Of a DNA stretch of 27,310 bases, positions 1 to 6,672 are shown piece by piece. The translations under genes were made by a program, and so were the position numbers. Below the pieces are notes generated by a model. That model did no database searches. It saw only the letters and a list, made by a program, of their open reading frames with translations, and was not told the origin of the DNA. The DNA is taken from contig DMAW01000049.1 in NCBI GenBank assembly GCA_003446375.1, forward strand, positions 1-27,310. The letters run 5' to 3'. The stretch comes from Eubacteriaceae bacterium. GTDB lineage: Bacteria > Bacillota > Clostridia > Eubacteriales > Alkalibacteraceae. Numbering within the stretch: position 1 is the stretch's first letter; the number at the start of each line of letters is the position of its first letter.

Positions 1-1
1 A

Positions 2-793
2 GATTTGATCAAATCTTTTCTGATTTGGGAATCGTTTCCTCAAACGTGCTATAACTATGAACGAATGATGGGGCAAGCTGTAGCGCATGTATTTGCGCCT
101 TTGGTAAACAAACTGTATAAAAATGATGCAGCAAAAAGAATCGAAATGATGACGCGTGAAATAGAGTTCTTCAATGTTCATATTGAGTTTGGAGCTTGTA
201 TCTTAGGTGTTGCCATAGCCATGGAAGAGCAGAAGGCCATGGGCGAAGATGTACCAGGACCGTTGATAACAAGTATAAAGACAGCGCTAATGGGGCCACT
301 TGCAGGTGTGGGAGATACAATTTGGCAAGGAGTAGTAATTCCTATACTATTGGCTATTTGTATTGACATAACACTTACTGGAACAGTTGCTGGTTCAATC
401 CTGTATGCCATTACCATTATTGCACTTGCATATGGATTCAGCTATGTGAACTTCATGTTTGGATATAGGCAAGGTGGCGAAGCAATACTAAACTTCCTTG
501 AAAAAGGTACTCTGAAACGGATATTAACAGGTGCCGAGGTAATGGGTTGTATGGTAATGGGAGGCTTGATAACAAATTATGTCAAGATGACCGTTGGATT
601 GAATATCGAAAGCTCAACATCTGTGTTTAATGTACAAACACAGTTTCTAGATGCAATAATGCCTTCTATACTTCCGTTTGGTTTTACAATGTTAGTATAT
701 GCATTGCTGAAAAAAGGATTTGGATCAATAAAGGTATTGCTCACGATAATTGCAATCGGAGTTATTGGTGCGGCGTTAGGGATATTAGCATAA
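2..793 (+). CDS. PTS mannose/fructose/sorbose-family IID component, 5' truncated by the window edge
   Basis: This is the membrane IID subunit of a mannose-family phosphotransferase permease, which works with IIC to carry a sugar or polyol through the membrane while IIA/IIB phosphorylate it. The opening residues SFLIWESFPQTCYNYERMMG and the later GPLAGVGDTIWQGVV stretch are hallmark IID motifs, and the C-terminal half has several hydrophobic membrane segments, ending in a long one (IKVLLTIIAIGVIGAALGIL). The frame is open from base 2, and IID proteins normally have about 10-15 more residues before this motif, so the TTG at 5 is probably not the true start and the gene begins upstream. IIA, IIB and IIC should lie upstream, outside the window. 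The substrate cannot be read from IID alone; the following dehydrogenase, kinase and aldolase suggest a polyol or an unusual ketose. The family call is firm. Confidence 0.93.
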   Translation, partial: DLIKSFLIWESFPQTCYNYERMMGQAVAHVFAPLVNKLYKNDAAKRIEMMTREIEFFNVHIEFGACILGVAIAMEEQKAMGEDVPGPLITSIKTALMGPLAGVGDTIWQGVVIPILLAICIDITLTGTVAGSILYAITIIALAYGFSYVNFMFGYRQGGEAILNFLEKGTLKRILTGAEVMGCMVMGGLITNYVKMTVGLNIESSTSVFNVQTQFLDAIMPSILPFGFTMLVYALLKKGFGSIKVLLTIIAIGVIGAALGILA

Positions 794-819
794 ACAAGGT
801 TAAGTTTTAAATTTAAATC

Positions 820-854
820 ATCACCGGCTTTTAAACAGTTTAAAAGCCGGTGAT
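820..854 (+). promoter_or_regulatory. Perfect 16-bp inverted repeat between the IID gene and the dehydrogenase gene
   Basis: The arms 820-835 and 839-854 are exact reverse complements (16 bp) with a three-base loop CAG. The stem ends 6 bases before the AGGAGG ribosome site (861-866) of the next gene. No T-tract follows on the + strand, so it is not a textbook terminator. It may act as an RNA processing or stability stem that sets the PTS to enzyme ratio, or it may limit access to the ribosome site. It could also be a DNA operator. The structure is seen directly; the role is inferred. Confidence 0.75.
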
Positions 855-874
855 ATAAAAAGGAGGGCCGTTGT

Positions 875-1915
875 ATGAAGGCAGTAGTACTGGTTGATAA
901 AAAGAAAATGGAAATTCAAGACGTTCAAACACCCGTGCCAAAAGACGATGAGGTTTTATTGAAAATAAGAGCGAGCGGAATATGCACCAATGATATAAGA
1001 GATTACTTAGGAAGCAAGTATAGTTTGCCACGAATTGGCGGACATGAATATAGTGGCGAAATCGTAGCGTTGGGCAAGGATGTGGACATCAATCAATTTT
1101 CTGTAGGACAACGTGCGGTATCATACATCATACCTGCATGCGGCGAATGTCATTACTGTAGAATGGACAAGCAAAATTTATGTGAAAAAGCACCGACAAG
1201 CAAAATATTCTTTTCTGATGAAGGCATATCAGGGTATGGTGGTTTTGCTGAATACATAACTATAAAGTCAAGAGATGTATATACTTTGCCAGATAATATT
1301 TCCTTTGAAACGGCTGCATTTGCAGAGCCCGTCGCATGTGTGTTAAATAGTTTAAATCATGCTAAAATTGAAATTGGAGATGATGTAGTGGTAATTGGCG
1401 GTGGTGCCATGGGTCAGCTTCATGTAATGCTTGCTAAAATGAGAGGAGCAAGAGTTATTCTTAGCGAACCGGATGAAAAAAGACGTGAGCTTGCAAAGAC
1501 GTATGGTTGTGATATAGTTTTCAACCCGTTTGTAAGTGATCCTGTGGAATTTATTGCAGAAAGCACTAAAAGCAAAGGTGCGGATGTTGTATTCAATACT
1601 ACTTCAAATCCGATAGTCGCAGAGCAAGCAGTCAAAATGACTGGCCCAAGCGGAAGGTGCATAATGTTCAGCTCGATACATCCCAATGAACCAATTAGCG
1701 TTGATGCGGGTTACGTTCATTCGAAAGAAACGATTATTACTGGTTCGGTTAGTCCTACGATTAAATCCTTTAATCAGGCAGTGAACATAATTTCAAAAGA
1801 TATGATAGATGTAAGCAGATTGATTTTTGATACATATGATTATATTGAATATGAAAAAGCATTTAAAGCAGCTATCAAACCAGATACTTTAAAAGTAATA
1901 CTAAAATTTGATTAA
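875..1915 (+). CDS. Zinc-dependent medium-chain dehydrogenase, polyol/sorbitol dehydrogenase type
   Basis: A cytosolic NAD(P)-dependent oxidoreductase of 346 residues, the usual length for this family. The catalytic zinc site is visible as Cys37 (GICTND) with His57-Glu58 (GGHEYSG). The structural zinc site is Cys89, Cys92, Cys95 and Cys103. A Rossmann motif GGGAMG lies near residue 170. Family members oxidise polyols, polyol phosphates or threonine to ketones. Here it follows a PTS subunit and precedes a kinase and an aldolase, so a polyol or polyol-phosphate to ketose(-phosphate) step is the best guess. The start ATG has AGGAGG 8 bases upstream. It is related in layout to the second dehydrogenase at 16766. 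The exact substrate is unknown; galactitol-1-phosphate or arabitol-phosphate type activities are alternatives. Confidence 0.88.
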   Translation: MKAVVLVDKKKMEIQDVQTPVPKDDEVLLKIRASGICTNDIRDYLGSKYSLPRIGGHEYSGEIVALGKDVDINQFSVGQRAVSYIIPACGECHYCRMDKQNLCEKAPTSKIFFSDEGISGYGGFAEYITIKSRDVYTLPDNISFETAAFAEPVACVLNSLNHAKIEIGDDVVVIGGGAMGQLHVMLAKMRGARVILSEPDEKRRELAKTYGCDIVFNPFVSDPVEFIAESTKSKGADVVFNTTSNPIVAEQAVKMTGPSGRCIMFSSIHPNEPISVDAGYVHSKETIITGSVSPTIKSFNQAVNIISKDMIDVSRLIFDTYDYIEYEKAFKAAIKPDTLKVILKFD

Positions 1916-1980
1916 GACATGAATTAAACAGAGGAATTTATTGTTTTATAATGGTTAGGCAAGCTAAGGAGAAGGTTATA

Positions 1981-3459
1981 ATGTCATATTATATTGGTGT
2001 AGATGTAGGAACGTCATCAGTCAAAATATTGTTGATAAACGAGGTCGGAGAAATTATAAATACTATTGCAAAAGAATATGAGAATATTTCCCCGGCGACA
2101 GGGTGGAGAGAACAGAATCCAGAAGTGTGGTTTGACAATGTTTCTTTAGGAATTAAAGAGTTGATGACTGGATATGAATCGCATGAGGTCGATGGCATAG
2201 GCGTTACCGGCCAGATGCATACTACTGTATTTTTGGATAAAGAAGGCAAGAGCATTAGACCGGCTATTTTATGGAATGATACCAGGACGTATTATTTAGT
2301 TGATGAACTAAAGCGAAAGGTAAAAGATACCAAAGAGATAAGTTATTTAAAAGGCATTGTATCTACTGGTTCCCATGCGGCAAATCTATTGTGGATGAAA
2401 GAAAATGAAAAAGAGAATTTTAACAAGATAAATAGAGTTTTGACACCTAAAGATTACATAGTATATCGACTGACTGGTTGCATTGCAACAGATTATTGTG
2501 ATGCTTCAACGTCTGCTTTGTTTGATTTTAAACAAAGAACATGGTCTGAAAAAATGAAAGAAATAATAGGTATAGGAGATATATTGCCTGATATAAAGAA
2601 TTCATCTGATATTGTAGGAGTAATCGAAGAGGATTTAGCGGCAAAATTAAATTTAAATAATAATATTAAGGTTATTGCCGGTACGGGTGATAATGCAGCT
2701 TCATCAATATCAACCGACAACATTAGGGTTGGATCAGCGACTTTATCGTTAGGAACGTCAGGAGTAATATTTGTTCCATGCAAAAACTCAAACTTTAAAA
2801 GTAGAATTAAAAATATACTATTTTCAATCTCTGAGGATCACACTGTGAATCTTATGCAAGGGACAGTAAGATCAGCGGCAGCTTGCAACAAATGGTGGAT
2901 TGAAGATATATTAGGCAGCAAAGACTTTGGGGCTGAGCAAGACAATATTAAAGCAGATAATCTAGGCAACAATAATTTACTGTTTTTCCCACACTTGACT
3001 GGAGATAAGTTGGTTTATGGAGACACATTGATAAAAGGATCGTTTTTAGGAATAAGCATAGATACCACAAGAGAGCAGATGACACAGGCAGTACTAGAAG
3101 GAGTAGCCTTTGCTTTAAAAGATGTCCTTAACATGTATAAATCAATCGGGATAAACATTGATGGAGTAAGAGTTACAGGAGGTGGCTCAAAAAGTGATCT
3201 GTGGATTAAAATCATATCAAATGTATTGGGAATAACACTTAAAAAGCAGAGTTCTTATGCGGGTCCGGGTTATGGCGTAGGAATGCTTGCAATGTATGGG
3301 TGTGGCGAGTATGGGTCAATTCAGGAGATCATAGATATGAATGTGTGCGTGAAAGAAAAAGCTGAACCGGAGATTCTCTTAACGAGATTGTATGAAGAGA
3401 AGTATGGAGTTTATAAAAGGATATATCCAGCGTTAAAAGATATATTTGAAGAAATTTAA
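1981..3459 (+). CDS. FGGY-family carbohydrate kinase, xylulokinase-like
   Basis: An ATP-dependent sugar kinase of 492 residues, typical of xylulokinases. The N-terminal FGGY domain begins with the phosphate loop DVGTSSVK (residues 8-15). TGQMH (76-80) and LWNDTR (97-102) match sugar-contacting motifs of XylB, and Asp237 in GTGDNAA is the expected catalytic base. GTSG (258-261) and the late VTGGGSKSDLW belong to the ATP-binding domain. An upstream ATG at 1951 is open in frame, but AAGGAGAAGG lies just before the ATG at 1981, so I take 1981 as the start. XylB normally acts on free D-xylulose after xylose isomerase. Here there is no isomerase and a PTS gene sits upstream, so the kinase may act on another ketose, or add a second phosphate to a PTS product. 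The family call is firm and the substrate open. Confidence 0.9.
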   Translation: MSYYIGVDVGTSSVKILLINEVGEIINTIAKEYENISPATGWREQNPEVWFDNVSLGIKELMTGYESHEVDGIGVTGQMHTTVFLDKEGKSIRPAILWNDTRTYYLVDELKRKVKDTKEISYLKGIVSTGSHAANLLWMKENEKENFNKINRVLTPKDYIVYRLTGCIATDYCDASTSALFDFKQRTWSEKMKEIIGIGDILPDIKNSSDIVGVIEEDLAAKLNLNNNIKVIAGTGDNAASSISTDNIRVGSATLSLGTSGVIFVPCKNSNFKSRIKNILFSISEDHTVNLMQGTVRSAAACNKWWIEDILGSKDFGAEQDNIKADNLGNNNLLFFPHLTGDKLVYGDTLIKGSFLGISIDTTREQMTQAVLEGVAFALKDVLNMYKSIGINIDGVRVTGGGSKSDLWIKIISNVLGITLKKQSSYAGPGYGVGMLAMYGCGEYGSIQEIIDMNVCVKEKAEPEILLTRLYEEKYGVYKRIYPALKDIFEEI

Positions 3460-3497
3460 ATTTAATGGGTAAATAGTTGAATTATGGAGGTGCAAAA

Positions 3498-4073
3498 ATG
3501 ACTAGTTCTAAGTGTGCTCTTTGCGACTCAAAATTAAGGTTTATGAAAATGAAATTTGATGGTGGCTATGTATGTAAGAAATGCTATGCGATAGTTAGTA
3601 GAAATTTTACAGAAACTATAGTCAAAAAAAAATATGATGAGCTACTCAGTTATTATGAGGACTACAAAAGAAACAGGACTAACTTGGGTGAGTTTGAGAT
3701 ATCTAAAAAAATTGCAGATCTGATGCTTGTTGATTATAAAAATAAAAAGATATGTTTGCCAAATAACAGAAGGATGTATGGAAGTGATTCGCATCCTGAA
3801 ATTTTTGGATTTTCTGAAATATTTAAATTTGAACTGAAAGAAAACAATAAAATTATAGATATAAATAGATTTAAGTCAGATAAAAAAATTAAAGACAAAA
3901 ACGAAATAGTAAATGAATTGGAAATAATTGTTTTTACAGATAGAATTGAAAATATCAAGAAAAGCATAAAAATATTAACATCTCCGGTCAGGAAATCTAG
4001 CTTTGCATATAGAAGATCTATCGAATTTGCTACAGAAATTATCGGTGAGTTAGATAAAGCTTTGTCTTCTTGA
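3498..4073 (+). CDS. Small zinc-ribbon protein of DUF4428 type, function unknown
   Basis: A soluble 191-residue protein. It opens with a zinc-ribbon of two CxxC knuckles, Cys6/Cys9 and Cys26/Cys29. The middle part (about residues 70-115, including PEIFGFSEIFKFELKENN) resembles the region after the ribbon in proteins annotated as DUF4428, and a Lys-rich tail follows. There is no signal peptide or membrane segment. The ATG at 3498 has GGAGG seven bases upstream; an upstream in-frame start at 3477 has no ribosome site. It lies 38 bases after the kinase and before the aldolase, so it is probably co-transcribed with the sugar genes. It is the most A+T-rich gene of the window. I do not know its function; a regulatory or protein-binding role is only a guess, and the family match is from memory of the motif layout. 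Confidence 0.75.
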   Translation: MTSSKCALCDSKLRFMKMKFDGGYVCKKCYAIVSRNFTETIVKKKYDELLSYYEDYKRNRTNLGEFEISKKIADLMLVDYKNKKICLPNNRRMYGSDSHPEIFGFSEIFKFELKENNKIIDINRFKSDKKIKDKNEIVNELEIIVFTDRIENIKKSIKILTSPVRKSSFAYRRSIEFATEIIGELDKALSS

Positions 4074-4168
4074 GTATTTTATAGGCACATTGGTCTATTT
4101 TATATTAGCATTTGAGGATATGGCTTGTTTGGTTTAATAACATTTATGGATATGAGAGGATGAATTAT

Positions 4169-5005
4169 ATGAAATTAGTTAATGGGTATGATTTAATAAA
4201 ATATGCTAGTGAAAATTCGTATATATTACCAGCGCTTAATACGACAAATTTAGAAATGACCAATGCGATTGTAGAAGGTTTATCAGAGGCAGGAATCCCT
4301 GGCTTTGTTCAGATATCGTCAAACAACCTAAAATTGTCAAACGCTAAAGTGATAGCAGATATGCTGAAAAGCAAGATGGAAAAATACGACATTCCAATTG
4401 CATTACATCTGGATCATGGGAAGAGCTTCGAAGATGTTAAAGCCTGTGTAGATGCAGGATTCACATCGATTATGATAGATGCATCGCATTTAGATTATGA
4501 AGAGAATATAAAAATGGTAAGAAAATGCGCTGACTATTGCCATTTCTATAATATACCTGTGGAAGCAGAGCTAGGCACCATTGAAGGGAAAGAAGAAGAT
4601 ATCATCAATGGAGATGGATCTAAGACTAATCCTAATCTAGTTTTAGATTTTGTCACACGGTCTGGTTGTGATACGTTGGCAGTATCTGTAGGGAATGTAC
4701 ACGGAATAGATTTAGAGCCTACAATAGATTTAGAATTGTTGGAAAAAATATCAAAGATATCTCCTGTTCCGCTCGTGCTGCATGGTGGATCAGGGATACC
4801 ATATGAACTGATTATTGAAGCTAAAAAATTCAATTTAATTAAAATAAATATTGCTTCTGAATTGAGAAATGAATTTATTAAGACTTTTGGGCGTGCGTAT
4901 TCGGATAATCCTAATGAAGCAGATTTAATAGCAGTAAGCCTTTTAGCAAAAAATGCTGTAAAGAACCTCGTTGTAAAAAAAGCTATGGGAATAAACTACA
5001 TATAA
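4169..5005 (+). CDS. Class II fructose-bisphosphate aldolase family protein (ketose-phosphate aldolase)
   Basis: A zinc-dependent aldolase of 278 residues, close to the length of the GatY/KbaY tagatose-bisphosphate aldolases. The signature HLDHG is at residues 80-84, giving catalytic Asp82 and zinc ligand His83; His178 (VGNVHG) and His205 (LHGGSG) are the other expected zinc ligands. EAELG (132-136) and KINIAS (225-230) bind phosphate or metal in relatives. The family cleaves ketose 1-phosphates or 1,6-bisphosphates to DHAP and an aldehyde. The ATG at 4169 has GAGAGGA 8 bases upstream; the longer in-frame start at 4112 lacks a ribosome site. It is the last gene of the sugar operon, completing a dehydrogenase-kinase-aldolase route. 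Fructose-, tagatose- and longer-chain ketose-phosphate activities cannot be told apart here. Confidence 0.88.
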   Translation: MKLVNGYDLIKYASENSYILPALNTTNLEMTNAIVEGLSEAGIPGFVQISSNNLKLSNAKVIADMLKSKMEKYDIPIALHLDHGKSFEDVKACVDAGFTSIMIDASHLDYEENIKMVRKCADYCHFYNIPVEAELGTIEGKEEDIINGDGSKTNPNLVLDFVTRSGCDTLAVSVGNVHGIDLEPTIDLELLEKISKISPVPLVLHGGSGIPYELIIEAKKFNLIKINIASELRNEFIKTFGRAYSDNPNEADLIAVSLLAKNAVKNLVVKKAMGINYI

Positions 5006-5036
5006 ATCTCAATAAGCAAAATATGAATAAATGAAA

Positions 5037-5096
5037 GTAAAAATGCAGCTTATAAAAATTATGTGATTTTTAGCTGTATTTTTACGTGTAAAAATA
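5037..5096 (+). terminator. Candidate terminator or alternative hairpins after the sugar operon
   Basis: Arms 5037-5050 and 5072-5085 pair over 14 positions with one G-U, and the 21-base loop can itself form AAAAAT/ATTTTT. The right arm ends in TATTTTTAC, so the U-run is inside the stem and not after it. A second short hairpin uses TATTTTTAC (5077-5085) and GTAAAAATA (5088-5096), and the two structures exclude each other. It lies 31 bases after the aldolase stop and before the pyr promoter, so a transcription end is plausible although the form is not canonical. Confidence 0.5.
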
Positions 5097-5118
5097 AGAT
5101 ATTTGATACGTGTTTTCA

Positions 5119-5147
5119 TTGACAAAGCTATAAGGCTCCTGTATCAT
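5119..5147 (+). promoter_or_regulatory. Sigma-A type promoter of the pyr operon
   Basis: TTGACA at 5119-5124 and TATCAT at 5142-5147 are separated by exactly 17 bases. The -35 is consensus and the -10 differs at one position. Initiation would fall near 5154, giving an untranslated leader of about 165 bases before pyrB that holds the attenuator structures described next. Confidence 0.85.
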
Positions 5148-5191
5148 GGTAATAATAAAAAAATTACTTTTAACTTAGTACGAGATGCTAG

Positions 5192-5266
5192 GAAGGTATG
5201 CATAAATCCAACGAACTTAAAGTTTATGTCTTAAGACCAAGATATATTCGTGTTTATTATGCCTTC
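5192..5266 (+). promoter_or_regulatory. Putative antiterminator and competing hairpin in the pyr leader
   Basis: Segment 5192-5206 can pair with 5253-5266: GAAGGTAT with ATGCCTTC (8 bp, one G-U), then ATAAA with TTTAT after a small internal loop. This pairing would hide the left arm of the terminator at 5262-5268. A further hairpin, 5200-5206 with 5223-5229, would break the antiterminator and restore the terminator. Its loop AATCCAACGAACTT matches only the first half of the PyrR binding-loop consensus as I remember it (ARUCCNGNGAGGYU). Attenuation is well supported; control by PyrR is uncertain. Confidence 0.6.
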
Positions 5267-5291
5267 TCATGTTTTTGGGAAGGTTTTTTTT
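5262..5291 (+). terminator. Intrinsic terminator in the pyrB leader (attenuator)
   Basis: CCTTCTC (5262-5268) pairs with GGGAAGG (5277-5283) through 7 bp including one G-U, with an 8-base loop, and is followed at once by eight T residues (5284-5291). It sits between the pyr promoter and the pyrB start, so it can only act as a premature, regulated stop for the pyr operon. Confidence 0.85.
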
Positions 5292-5318
5292 CGAAATAAA
5301 ACGAACGGAGTTGAACCA

Positions 5319-6239
5319 ATGAATAAGACCAGACACTTGATCGAACCGAGAGACTTTACCATAGAGGAACTGGATGAACTATTCAGACTGGCAGATAATA
5401 TAATTGCAAGCCCAAAGGAATACTTGGATGTTTGCAAAGGAAAATTATTAGCCAGTCTTTTTTTTGAGCCTTCGACGAGAACCAGGTTCAGTTTTGAATC
5501 GGCAATGCTTAGGCTAGGGGGACAAGTAATAGGATTTGACGACCCAAATGCATCATCTACCTCCAAGGGAGAGACTCTAGCAGACACCATAAGAACAGTT
5601 GGGTGTTATGCGGACATAGCAGTAATCAGGCATCCCAGAGAAGGTACGGCAAAGCTGGCATCAAAGTATTCTCCGCATATGCCGGTCATAAACGCCGGAG
5701 ACGGAGGACATCAGCATCCTACCCAGACCCTTACCGATCTTCTGACTATAAGACATTACAAAAAGAGATTTGACAACCACGTGATAGCAGTCTGTGGCGA
5801 CCTTAAGTTTGGAAGAACCATACACTCTTTGGTTAAGGCCATGAGCAGGTACGAAAACGTAAAATTCATATTTATATCTCCGGATGAGCTTAAGATGCCG
5901 AGCTACATTTTAGACGAGCTTCATGATACGGCATACACTCAAACTGACAACTTAGAGATGGTTATAGACCAAGCTGACATACTCTACATGTCCAGGGTGC
6001 AAAGAGAGAGGTTTGTAAGCGAAGAAGAGTATGAGAGACTAAAAGACTATTACGTCTTGGACAATGTAAAGCTGCAAAACGCAAAAGAGGATATGATAAT
6101 AATGCATCCGCTGCCAAGGGTAAACGAAATATCAGCTGAAGTAGATGATGATCCGAGAGCTGTTTATTTTGAGCAAGCCAGATTTGGGATGTACGTACGG
6201 ATGGCACTGATAATGAAGCTTTTGGAGTTGGAGGTATGA
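5319..6239 (+). CDS. pyrB: Aspartate carbamoyltransferase catalytic subunit
   Basis: Condenses carbamoyl phosphate with aspartate to carbamoyl aspartate, the first committed step to pyrimidines, in the cytosol. The 306-residue length is normal. Carbamoyl-phosphate contacts are clear: FEPSTRTR near residue 50, the mobile loop SSTSKGE, HQHPTQ and HPLPRVNEI near the C-terminus. The start is taken as the ATG at 5319, with CGGAG at 5306-5310. An in-frame GTG at 5250 would make the coding region read through the attenuator and has no ribosome site. The next gene is the regulatory subunit, so this is the enterobacterial-style holoenzyme of catalytic trimers and regulatory dimers. It is the first gene of the pyr operon, controlled by the leader attenuator. 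Confidence 0.97.
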   Translation: MNKTRHLIEPRDFTIEELDELFRLADNIIASPKEYLDVCKGKLLASLFFEPSTRTRFSFESAMLRLGGQVIGFDDPNASSTSKGETLADTIRTVGCYADIAVIRHPREGTAKLASKYSPHMPVINAGDGGHQHPTQTLTDLLTIRHYKKRFDNHVIAVCGDLKFGRTIHSLVKAMSRYENVKFIFISPDELKMPSYILDELHDTAYTQTDNLEMVIDQADILYMSRVQRERFVSEEEYERLKDYYVLDNVKLQNAKEDMIIMHPLPRVNEISAEVDDDPRAVYFEQARFGMYVRMALIMKLLELEV

Positions 6240-6241
6240 GA

Positions 6242-6664
6242 ATGATAAATGTGTCGAAGATCAAAAAAGGCATTGTTTTAGACCACATAAGCCAAGGGCA
6301 GGGCTACAAGATATTTTCACAACTAAAGCTAGACGAAATAAAAGATGTAGTTGTGCTCTTAAGGAACATTCCCAGCAACAAGATGGGGAAGAAAGATCTT
6401 ATTAAGATAGAAACAGACATACCGCTAGATCTTACTGTTTTAGGTCTTATAGACCCTGATATAACCATCAATATAATAGAAAATGGAGAACGGGTGGACA
6501 AGATAAAGCTTAAGCTTCCCCAAAGAGTCACAGGGATACTTAAATGTAAAAATCCCAGGTGCATAACCCAATATGAAAAGGTAAAAGACATTGATTTTAT
6601 CTTGGCTGATCCAAAGAAGAGAACCTACAGATGTGAATACTGTGATTCCCATACAGCCCTTTAG
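6242..6664 (+). CDS. pyrI: Aspartate carbamoyltransferase regulatory subunit
   Basis: Binds CTP and ATP (or UTP) and passes allosteric signals to PyrB. The N-terminal nucleotide domain (INVSKIKKGIVLDHI onward) is followed by a C-terminal zinc domain with Cys in CKNPRC and CEYC, the expected four-cysteine site contacting PyrB. The length is 140 residues with the ATG at 6242. An ATG at 6236 overlaps the pyrB stop, but it lies only one base after GGAGG (6230-6234), while 6242 has the usual seven-base gap, so I prefer 6242. Either start keeps pyrB and pyrI tightly coupled. Presence of PyrI means UMP synthesis is controlled both at the enzyme and, through the leader, at transcription. Confidence 0.95.
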   Translation: MINVSKIKKGIVLDHISQGQGYKIFSQLKLDEIKDVVVLLRNIPSNKMGKKDLIKIETDIPLDLTVLGLIDPDITINIIENGERVDKIKLKLPQRVTGILKCKNPRCITQYEKVKDIDFILADPKKRTYRCEYCDSHTAL

Positions 6665-6672
6665 GAGGAAAT

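Noticed and set aside
1981..3459. Standard xylose pathway from the xylulokinase-like gene
   Set aside because: No xylose isomerase or xylose transporter is present, and the neighbours are a PTS, a dehydrogenase and an aldolase.
5185..5205. Six-codon leader peptide (ATG to TAA) in the pyr leader
   Set aside because: No ribosome site lies upstream and the codons show no pyrimidine-related pattern; the region is better explained by base pairing.
5250..5318. In-frame GTG extension of pyrB through the attenuator
   Set aside because: It has no ribosome site, would cover the terminator and adds 23 residues not expected at the PyrB N-terminus; the ATG at 5319 fits the family length.
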